From: Arcuatula senhousia
Lineage: Eukaryota; Mollusca; Bivalvia; Mytilida; Mytilidae
Direction: 5' to 3'
Length of the DNA stretch: 64,000 bases
NCBI GenBank assembly: GCA_963971305.1
Contig: OZ020317.1
Location: 15,952,001 to 16,016,000, forward strand
The translations under genes were made by a program, and so were the position numbers. The notes under the pieces are model-generated. The model was not told where the DNA came from. It ran no database searches and worked only from the letters and a program-made list of their open reading frames with translations. This document shows, in pieces, positions 42,101 through 54,100 of this stretch. The first letter of the stretch is position 1. Each line of letters starts with the position of its first letter.

Positions 42101-45100
42101 GTAAGTAATTGTTTATAATAGTGACATGTGTAATAATAACAAATTGACATACAAAATGTATCATAGAAAAGATTTACATGAATATACACCCGGCCCATTG
42201 GACCTATATGTAATATTATCTTTGATCAGATAATAAGTTATAACATGTATTAAGCAAAACTCTCTCCCTTTTAATCATACTTCAACAAGTAAAAATCGAA
42301 AAATTTCTGTATTTAGATACCAATAGAGTTTGGGAAGCTGCCGAAAAAGCCGAAGATGACGGAATCTATCTGTACACCATTGGTCTGAATATTGGAGACC
42401 GTACAGAGATTGACGAGACATCATCTCATCCACTTAGTCGATACGAGTACTTAGTTAGGCGGGAGAGTGACTTGTATGAAGTTCCAGGGCAGTTAAGATA
42501 TGCTCTGAATGAAGGTAAGAACTTAAATATAAACTTTACATTTTAAAATTGCTGAAACTCCTAAACAATACAGAACAACTTTGGGACATTACCCCATAAG
42601 AGTCTTTTGATTTTTTGTAGACAAATCTCTTAGGAAACAAACATATAAGTGATCAAAAAAGTAAATATTTGAATGTCGTAATGTTCATTGAATTTTTTAT
42701 TTAGGCCAAGATGTTTGGTATCACCTAAAATGGTTGGATACTGATGCATTTAAAATATTATTGGCAGTATAGAACATAAGGGCTGATTTTTGTTCGTTAA
42801 AAAAAAGATTTGTAAATTTCATGAAATCAACTGATAAGCCTGTGTATAACTCGTAAAACCTTGTTTTATTAAAAGACCTTTTGAAACAGTTTTTACTACA
42901 GGAATATCCTTATTACTTTTTCTTATAACAATTAATTGTCAACTGAGCAGCATAAAGTTCTGAACTTAAACAGTGACAGTCTTTGCTTTTTTTTCAGAAC
43001 CTGAAGTACCCCCGCCCTTCAGACGAAGGCCCCGACTGACAACGACAACAGTCAGTAAGTACAGTAAACCATGAAAAACAATGGAAAATTAGTTTACTGT
43101 TTCTTTTATAAAGTAATTGAAGAAGTAGTTATATTCTCTTGATAATATTGTGAATAAACATTTCCTTTCTTCTCGAAATAATTACTCTCAAAGATAATCT
43201 GATTTATCTGCCAAGTTATACTAGTAATTTAAAAATAAATCTGAATGAGTATGGTGTTTTAATGTTTATAATCAGAGTGATGGAACTCTAAAGTCAAAAA
43301 ATATTTTGATACAAGTGCCCCTCTCCATTTTAAATGGTCTCATTTATAGGACAGACCACTACAACAACGACACCAAAACCAACAACAACTCCTCGTACCC
43401 ATGGTTACGATCTCATATTTGTTCTGGACTCTTCTGTGACCAATAAACATTTTAACTGGATGAAGGACTTTACAAAAGATTTCGTTGGAAAAGTTGATGT
43501 TGACAATGGTGAATACAGAATTGGTTTAATGAGGTACAGCACGTATGCAGATGCTCAATTCCAACTAAGAGAATACACAAATACGGCATCACTACGAAGA
43601 GCCATTGATAGAGTCCAGCGAAGACCAGGTTCTACAAACACAGAACGAGCACTGGATTCTGTTAGAACTAGAATGTTTACAAGGGGCAATGGTGATAGGG
43701 ACTATGCTAGGAACTTTGTTATCTTGTTGACCGGGCAGGATCAGAGCTTGAATACAAATGATGCTTGGCGGGCTGCTGAAAGGCTCGAGGACGCTGGAGC
43801 AGGGTTATATGTCATTGGTCTTGAGATAGGGGACCGCACAGAGCTTGACGAATTAGCGTCCCACCCATTGTCTACTTATCAATTCCTTACAAGACGAAAA
43901 TCTGATCTCAGTGTCATACCCGAGCAGATTGCTGGTGGATTAAAGGGAAGTAAGTTGTATGCTATATTCAAACGTGTTTCTTCATTAGTTCAAATATTAA
44001 CATCATTGTTATATACAAAAACGTTAACCATACTTGGAAACTTTGAAATTGTAATCTTCAAAACAATCGAACTTAAGAATGCTTTTAATTTAAGATACAC
44101 AACATTTAAGTTTATACACTACATTGTTGAAAAGTTGTTCTTCTTGTATTTTGATATTTAGGTTAAACAAGAAAGTAATTTTATTTTGATAAATTTCTAA
44201 TAATTTGAATGGATTTTACAGTCATGTGATCAAAAAATAATTCGAATTATTTATTTTGTTAAATACTTGATGTTTTCCTGCTTTGTTTACATTTCAAGAG
44301 AAACAGTACTATTGTTCTTCGCTTGCAAAATCAATAACGTGACATCACCAGGAAAACGATGAACCAAAAATAAAATAAAACAATTGTGTCCCTTTCTAGA
44401 AGGAAACAAACCAAAATTGTAATCTCTCAGGTTTGTTGTTTGCCCTCGGAATGTAGTGTTGAAATGTTAATAATTAAATGAATTATAACATACCTTATAT
44501 TTATTCGTCTTTAGTGTCAAGAGAACCAGAATGGCCTCCGCATAGACCAAGGCCAAGGATAACAACCACACTGCCTCCGACAACTACTTATCGGCCACGC
44601 CCACCTGGAAGTAAGTTATATATAGAAATAATTGTTTAGTGGATTTATAACAACGTGTATATTTTTGTAAAAACGAGATTTGCTATCTTCATGTATTATC
44701 TGTAATCAGAGATTAAAGGGGAAAAATGTTGCACTGAAAATACATGCATTAATAATGTACTTCCTTATTCTCTGACTATGTTATATAATTATGTATGTTG
44801 TAAAAGAACAATATATTGTTCTGGCTTATATTTTTACACAATCGAATCAGTTGCAAGCAACCAAATTTCAACAAGTTTCAAAAGCAAAAAAAAAAAAAAA
44901 ACAATATAAAGACATTACAAATTTATTCATTTCAGAGTGCACGTCACAGGCTGACATCATATTCGTCTTAGATTCTTCTGGAAGTTTAGGACAGACGAAC
45001 TTTTACCACTACCTGAACTTTACTGCAAGAATAGTTGACGATATAGACGTGGATAGTGGTAACTTTAGGGTCGGAGCAGTCAGTTTTAGTGACCGTGCAA

Positions 45101-48100
45101 GAAACAACTTTTTCTTAAACTCATATACTGACAAAGAAGATATCAAACGTGCCATTTATCGTATCCCGTATGTTTATGGTTCTACAAATACCCAAGATGC
45201 ATTGAGGTTGACTAGAGAAAGTCAACTTACTGATATCCATGGTGACCGTCCAAGTAAGTCATAAGTTTGCTTAACGCCTGTGTGAATGCAAAAATTAAAA
45301 TATTTTTAAGTTATCATGTTGATAGACCATTGTTAAAGCTGGACTTATCAAATAAAACCACTGAATGTTGAATCAAAATTATGCATAAATCAACTCAATA
45401 TGACACAAGAAATACAAAATGCAAAACAAAACAGTTACACAAAATTAGAGAACAGGAATGATCATTCTTAAATGTCTTTAAAAAGAAAAAAATAACAGTC
45501 AAATGAAATTACTATAGATAGAAATTAAAATTATTTCTATGTCGTAAACTTACTAGTAAATTGACCACCAGAATAAGATTAAAGAATCATGTATATGTTA
45601 GAGGCAATAGGTATAATTAGGCATTAAGTTTAAATCCTAGGCAATAAGATAATACCTAGGCATTAGTGTTAATGCCTAAATCGAATTTGGCATTAAGCTT
45701 AATGCCTAGGATTTAGGTCTAATGCCTGATTTTTTTCCACAAAAATTATTCTTATTGCCTAACCAGATAATCTGATACATAATCTCTCTAACATATATAC
45801 ATATCATTGATAACCCATCACAAAAAGAGACGTTCATGGCAAACGTTTAAAAGCCAATTAGGGTAAACTATGAAGAGTACAGTATCAAAAAATGTGTGAA
45901 GTTTAAAATCAAGACTTATACCTTCCTAGTAGTAGAATATTCCTAGGGTTTTTATTAGTTTTGGACATTCAAATTAACTTTTTTGAGTTTGAACTTCTCT
46001 ATAAGTAGGTAATAAATGTCTAAGTCTGAATATACAAATATAAATATAGTGTACTTTATTTACTTACAGATGTACCAAATGTCATTGTCATAGTAACGGA
46101 TGGTGAATCTAACATAAACCACCTCCAAACGTTACCACAAGCTGATATGTTGAAAGCCACAGGAGCCACCTGTATCACTGTGGCTGTCGGGTTCAAAGGA
46201 GAGTCTACTGAACTACAAGGATTAACTTCTCTGCCTCTGGATGAAAATCTGATCAAGGTGGAGAACCATGAAGCATTGACTACCTTGAAAGAAAAGATTG
46301 TAGAGCCTCTGTGTACAGGTACTAGTTTTTGCTTTATATAAATCGAGAGAAACAATTTCATTAATGGAAAAGGTACTTTTTCAATGGCGAAAATATTGAA
46401 AAAACTTTATAGATGAAATATTTTTTCGTATAAAGATTGAAAAATCAGTATACCTGTAGTCAATATTAAAGTAATGAAAATTAATGGATTTTTTACATTT
46501 TTCAGATGAAAATTTATGTGCTCGAAGCCCATGCCAGAATGGTGCAGCATGCTTTGATGGCCTTAGAAGTTATAGATGTAAATGCAAACCAGGATTTTAT
46601 GGAGCTAATTGTGAAAAATGTAAGTTACTTGAAGATTGAAATGGTTTTATGGTGCTACATGCCAACATCTAATTAACTTTTACAAAAAATATCTGCAAAG
46701 AGAATTCAATTTAGAACTAATGATATTAACCTTATTGAATATTCTGTATTAATTTCAAAGAGAAAGTTTTACGCAGTGACAGTGCACATAAATCTGTATC
46801 TGAAAAGTCCTTTTAATTTAATGCATTTAAACAACTTTAAAGATAAGATCATATTATTTGAGAGTAATATTAATTTCAGCCTGTACTGGCGAGGCTGATG
46901 TAGTTTTCATGCTTGACTCATCTTCGGGTATTGGAGAAACAACCTTTGAAAGAATGAAGAAGTATTCAGAATCAATGGTTCGACAGCTCAGCGTTGAAGA
47001 TTGTGGGGTACATGTTGGTTTCATGAAGTACAGCTCGGCTCCAATGATCCAGTTTAACATTGGCAGATATACAGACACTCATACCATTAACAGAGCTGTA
47101 GACAGCATACACTATACACGTGGGCGAGCAAACATGGCAGACGCCTTCAGGGAAGTTAGAACCCGGATGTTTAATACCAGAAGTGACAGGACAGGGGCCA
47201 GAAATGTAATCTTTTTACTGTCAGACGGGTCAGCAGACGTTAAAAAAGAGGATACAATGATGGAAGCGGAAATGACAATCTCATCCGGAATTAATATAAT
47301 TCCTATCGGTATACAAATGAGAAATCGAGAGGAGATGGAGAATATTGCTGCAGTCCAAGGAGTAAACGTTGAAGAAATCAGAGGCGATGATACGGATGTT
47401 ATGGCGATGAGTGATCAATTTCTGAGACCGATTAGAGAAAGTAAGTTGAAAGTATTAACGCGAATGGTATTGTTATTTTATGTCTTCGACACGTTTCAGA
47501 TGGAGAATATTGCTGCATGCTATAAATTCATGCTATGATTTATTATTTTAAGTGGAATGTTTTAATTATAGAATCAGTTAAAATACATCGTAGAGAGTGA
47601 AAGAAAAAGAGACTTAAAACTGTTTATCGTTTTTACAAAACGAACTCAGAAAAATCATTTCGATATATTAAATTTTTTAATTATTTTGTTTTTTAAGATT
47701 CGGATCGTCAAAAATTTAATAAAATTGTAGAGTAAAATATAAGAAAAAAATTCTAGCCTTTTCATACATTTTTATATTACAAAAAAGTCCATCACTTAGC
47801 AATGGTCCTTACTACCGTATAGCAGGAAATTTTTGCGAGGTTCTAATTTTCGCTTTATTCCGACCATTACTCTATTGCAAAATTTAGAACCATCATTAGT
47901 AGCATCAACATAAATTTGTATTAAGAATATTATTAAATCGCAAAATTAAATGTCCGCGTATATAACAACTTAATCATTTGGTATGAAATCGCGAAATTTG
48001 CACGCCGCGAAAATTACCCGCTATACGGTAGTCAAATTAAGTCATTAAAATGTAAAGAAATAACATTTAGATATTTCCACTTCTTGGCTTCATTGTTTTT

Positions 48101-51100
48101 CGTAGGGAACTAATTTTCATGGTTTTCGGGGTGCTCTGTCAACAAAGAGTTATTTTAAGTTTGATTCCTTTAATCTGCATTATCAGACCTCGGATTTTTT
48201 AATGCAACGAAACGTATTTTTGTATTAACCATGAAAATTGTTACCCAGGAACATAAATTAATCTAAAGTTCTGAATTATATCATACGAAATTCAATATAA
48301 TCTAATGAATATTTCAGATAGAATGACATAACTAAATATCATTCTGATCTTTTCAGTGGTAGATTTCTGCAGTGGTTCCCCCTGCGAAAATGGAGGAACT
48401 TGCTATGGAAATGCCTTGGGATACAGATGTGAATGTGTTCCTGGGTTTACCGGGGATACATGTAATAAGAGTAAGTAATTATTGGATATATGTAATCTAT
48501 CAATTTTTGAAAAGACCACATGTTTATTCAGCTTTTTTCTGCATGTTTCCTTTTCTTTTTAAGATAGAAGTAGTTTATACAGATTGCACATTGAATGCAA
48601 TGTGGGCTTAAAGACATGGAACCTATCATTTTCTCAATTCTTAAAAACTAATGAAATTCACACTTTTTGAAGAATATAGCGTAAAACCTTTGAAGACATT
48701 GTTAGTTTTATAAAAAAAACTGCCAGAAAGTATTCTTTTCTAGAGAAAACTGCTTAAAAATACGCAGTGTCAAAAAAGAGGACACACTAATTATAAACTG
48801 TAAACACTTGCGTGCCGGTGAACTGAGAAACGAAAATAAACCAAAACGGAACGGAACAAAAAGAAAATTGATAAAGAAGGAAACTAAAGTAGTAAATGAA
48901 GCAACCAAAATCTGTAAAGATAGGAAACAAAATCGAGCTAAACCGAAAAAAAAGAAAACTAAATCGATTTTACCCGACACCAGTCGTTTTCTTAATTTAC
49001 CGATTTCGTTTTTTTTTCTCGTTTTGGTTTCATTTCGTTTCACAGTTTACCAGTACCCAGTATTTTAAAAGGTCATGTGAATAACGATTAACCAAAAGTA
49101 AATATTTATGCTGGACAAAGCGAAGAATTCAAATAAGATAAAAAAAAAATTATATAAAGCTGCCAAAATTTGATTTTTTATGTCGGTAAAGATAAGTTTT
49201 AGAACTTTTGATATATGTTCTTTATAATCAATGTGAAAAAATTGTGAAATTAAAAGGTTCTATGTCTTTAATACTTATTATTTCAGTTCAACAAAATAAA
49301 GCAAAATTTAGCATTACAAAGTGTTATACCTTGGGCTTGGAAGGCACAGAAGCTTTAATTTCATTTCTGTGACATTTGAACATACATTTGTACATGAACC
49401 AAATCGATCAATTGTATATTATTTACCAGATGATATTGGCAGGGTATATGTCTGGCACAGCTTATTTAACACAAAAAAAAACTGAGTTGAGCTGCCTATC
49501 AACAATATATGAGTTGTCCCTACATTTATTTTTTAAACCTTGAATTTACCTTAAAAGGGCAAGAAATGGTCATTTGATATACATAACTTTCATTTATTCT
49601 TGGTTCACAGGATGCCAGACAAGAGCCGATGTTGTTTTTCTTGTTGACATGTCACGATATGTGACCAAATCAGCAAGACGTCAGACCAAAAGGTTTATTA
49701 AGTCTTTAGTCAAGAGAATGTCTTTTAGAAATAAAATGACTGCAGGAATTGTACAATTTGGACAAAATGCTGCCATTAAATTGAAATTCAGCGAAAGCTA
49801 CAAAAAGAAGAATGTTCTGAATGCAGTGTCTTCATTGAGGTAATGTATTTCTTGTAACAAATGAGGGTTGTTGGGTCTTAAATTTCGCCAGAAGATAAAT
49901 GTGGATTAATTTCGTGAATACCAAATATTGTGGCTTAATGTAAAGGGTGTTTGTGGAATCTAAAGTTCGTGGTTCTGAAGTCTACAGCATACAAATTAAT
50001 GTTGAATTTCCCTTTGTGCATGGGGTACAAAATTTCATGGATGAAGGCCATCCACTAAAATTACGAAAATTGACACCGGTAATGAATAAAGGTAATAACA
50101 AAACTACCGAACTTGAATGATCAATCACAGTATTACCTTTATATGCTTTTCTTTGACATTTGAGTTAGAAAATACTTGAAAAGATGTAAGCTACATGTAT
50201 CAAGAGTATTCCTTCTTCATATTATTAAACAGGAGAATGAGAGGAAATCCAAACCCTGCTGAGGCATTCCGAAAAGCACGCATCAGTGTAATAGACAGCG
50301 GAAACGACCGACCAGACGCTCCTAATTATGTTATTCTGATATCACACAGCATGCGTCAAGAGAGCGAGGTCATCGAAGAAGCAAACAAACTTAAACATAG
50401 TGGAACTAAAGTCATCGGTGTTGGTAAGGCGTTATTCCATTCATTGCTTTGATATCTCAAAGCAAACTATGAATTCGTTGCAGAAGTTAAACTTATTTCA
50501 AATGGAACTTTTATTACAATTTGGTTCTTGAGTGAGCGCTTCGAAATGTGCGTTTTCAAATGTTTTAAGTTTTAAGAAGAAAAAAAAAATTGAAAATTGA
50601 AGAAAGAGTTATTTTAAAATTCATATTCAGAAAAACAGCGAAATGTTTCAAAGAAGAAGATTAAATAAGAAACAAAGTACATACCACATACATCTTGTAT
50701 ATCACCGACGACCAATTGGTATTACATGCTTATTTTAGCATCTCACAAAAGCCCTTTATTTACTCTTTGCTCCTTTTTAGGTGTAGGCATGTCTGACTCC
50801 GACAAAGAATTCATGATGGCTGCTGTATCTTCACCAGCCACCAGCCATCTGTATCAGACAGACTCGACCAGTGGATTGACTGACATCTCAGATAATATCA
50901 TGGCGTATCTCTGCAATGGTAATTCAATTCTAATTTGAACAGTTGTTCGTGGAATTATGCACTTATATTTTTGTTATCAAAAATGTATTTAACATTTGAT
51001 ATGTTTACATTGTAACAGTTCTAAGCCTACATGCATTGTGTAGTAAAAAAAGATGAACATTTCGAATCTCTAATTGATAGCAAGGCTGTCATGACTGTAG

Positions 51101-54100
51101 AAAATATTTTGCATTGACTTATACATCGACTTCCTTTGAACTATGAATTCATAAATCGGCAAATATGTATCAATGTTTGTGTTTCATTCTCTATCCATGA
51201 AATTTAATGCTCGATGTAAGTAAATTCACATTGGGCACCTTTTGTCCACTTTATAACATTTATATAATTTGGTGATTTTAGAGAAAAACATGTGCCAGAT
51301 AAACCCATGTCAAAATGGAGGCGCCTGTGTCAGTGAAAATGGTGGATATTACTGCGAATGTACGGAAGGCTATGCTGGGCAGAACTGTGAAAAAGGTAAG
51401 CTATATGTGAATGTGTGGAAAGCTATTCTGGACAGAACTGTGAACAGAATATGCAATATGTGAACATTCTGAAGGCTTTGCCAGTCAAAACTGTGCAAAG
51501 GGTAAACAATTCACGAATGTATGGAAGGCTATTCTGGATAAATCTTTGAAAAGTTAAAACCAAATAGAATGGGGCAATGGGGCTTTGGCTAACATAATTA
51601 TGAAAGAGGCATTCAAAGACAAATAGTGTTTGAAAATCAGTTTTAAAAGAATGACGACTGTCCGAAAATTTGAAAAGAAAAATATAGATCAAAAGTACAC
51701 TGAAGGTAGCACATGGAACTTTTATTTAATAAAGGCTTTTTGTATACGTTTGTAGTTTGTGAAGCAAGAGCAGACGTTGCCTTCCTGTTGGATTCATCTG
51801 GTAGTATTGGGCAAGAAAACTTCAGATTAGTCAAAGACTTTGTCTACAACGTCGTAGATGAGATGACTATCAGCAAGACCAATACCCGTGTGGGTCTTGC
51901 TTCGTACAGTACCCAGGCCAGGCTGGGCTTCCACCTAGACGAGTATCTTACCAAGTCTGCTGTAAAGAGTGGTATATCAAGTATAGGTTACGTCTACGGT
52001 AATACCAACACAGCAGCAGGTATCAAAATGGTTAGGAGGAGTATATTTAATCCAGCTAGAGGTGACAGAGCTAATGCTCAGAATTACTGTAAGTATGAAA
52101 TACCTAAGTCTTATACATCGGTTGTCAGATTAAGGCAGTCAAATTTATTGAAAATTTTATATTCAAGCCTCTCGAAGAAAGAAGTAGGATAATAAGTTAG
52201 CATAGCAACATTAATATTATCTTAGAAGCACAATGGGGGACATTTTCTTTCTGAAGCGGACATTTTTTTTTCGAGTATACTTGATGCTTAAATGGTCTAG
52301 TATTAAAAAAGGTTCTGATAAAAAAGGATAAAAACAGAAAAAAAAACGTACAGAAAATAACAAGAATATTATTAAAACGTTATTTCGTTTCAGTAATTAT
52401 AATTACCGATGGTGTATCTAACATCAATGCCGAGGCCACTATTCCCGAGGCCAAAAAAGCCAAGGAGGAAGGGGCACATATTTATACAATTGGTGTTGGG
52501 TCTTTTGATCCTACAGAACTCAAGGCAATGGCCAGTGAACCTGTTGACAAAAACTCTTTTATGATTGATGATTTCAAGGCTTTGTCCACATTGACAACGA
52601 ATTTAGTTAAAGTAACTTGCAAAGGTATATATTTATATAAAAAAAACAGGTAATAGAACTATGCCATTATGCATTAATAATTTGATGTTGTGACACAGTA
52701 TTTGTATTTCTTTTATAAATTATTCAGCCAAAAACACTACCGTATCCCGCCTTTATTGTGTTATGTTCGGCATCCTGTCTTTTTATTTCAAATGTCATCA
52801 TTGCCCCAACCCTTAAATTAAAAAATAAAATGGTCGCTCACTAAATGGCGATAGAGACCATGTTGGAGTAGGGGTGTTTAGTGTGTACATGTCCAGATAG
52901 TTACTAAATTTTTCTGAATTGCCGCTTTATTGTGGGCTGTGTCTCGTACACTTATTCCACATCACATTATTTTATAAATATAAATATGTTGATAATTTTA
53001 TATCCGTCAGTCTGTGCCGAAAGCCCTGCTTAAATGCAAGTAGATGTAGTGTTGAAGTTGGTGTCGTTCTTATCTTTGTTTCTATATTTAGATCTGTGAG
53101 TCTGTGATGAGAGTCCTTACTTAAAGGGAGGTGGATATAGTGTAGGAGTGGATTTGCGGATCCGCAAATCCACTCCCACTTCATGTGTTTATGGCTGAAT
53201 GTTTTGAATCTCTGTTTCTATTTTTAGATCCATCAATCTGTGACGAGAACCCTTGCTTGAACGGAGGTAGATGTAGCGTTGGAGTTGGTGGATCATTCGT
53301 GTGTACATGTCCAGATGGTTACTCAGGGAACACGTGTGAAAAAGGTACCAGTTTACGTGTGCAATATTTATTCTATGAGGGACAATACTCCTTAATATTC
53401 ATGCACTATTTTTTATCGTATAGCACACACAACATATATTGTTATATAATAAATATAAATGTTTTCTAAATTTTGGGAAAATAAAATCCCTTGAAAATAA
53501 ATTTGAATCCAGAATCAAATGATGTTGAAGCTCTATGCTCTAAACGCTTCAGTCAAAAACCATGGGGTTATAAGTTTATTTAAAATAATTCACTAAATGC
53601 TTATATGGTGATTCGCATTTAAAGATTTCTATATAAATCTGTGACATCATTAAGCGATCGGGTCCTAAGACTTTTTTTTATGTTTTCGGGGTGGTAGAAT
53701 AGATTATTACATTCGATAAAAATGAAACTTCAAGGATAAAATTTGAACGTGTTTTTAATTCCAGCATGTGTTGATAGAAAAGATATTTTGTTCGTGCTTG
53801 ATTCCTCGGCTAGTGTTTCAAGAAACAATTTCCAATACATGTTAGATTTTACTGAGGCGCTGGTGGAGGAAATAGGAAGCACATCAAATCAACATAGGTT
53901 CGCTCTCATCACCTACAGTACAGGCGTCAATCTAATATTTAGTTTTGGTAGATACAGGAGCGTACAAGATGTTAACTCAGCAGTGTCATCCACGCCTTAC
54001 ACCGCGGGCTCCACGAACACAGCGGGTGGACTCCGAATGGCACTGGAGGTGTTTACAAGCAGTACATACGGAGGCAGAGTACATGCAGATGACATTGTTA

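Noticed and set aside
48708..49068. Lysine-rich ORFs on both strands
   Set aside because: Produced by the A/T-rich inverted repeat at 48815-49056; no conserved motif.
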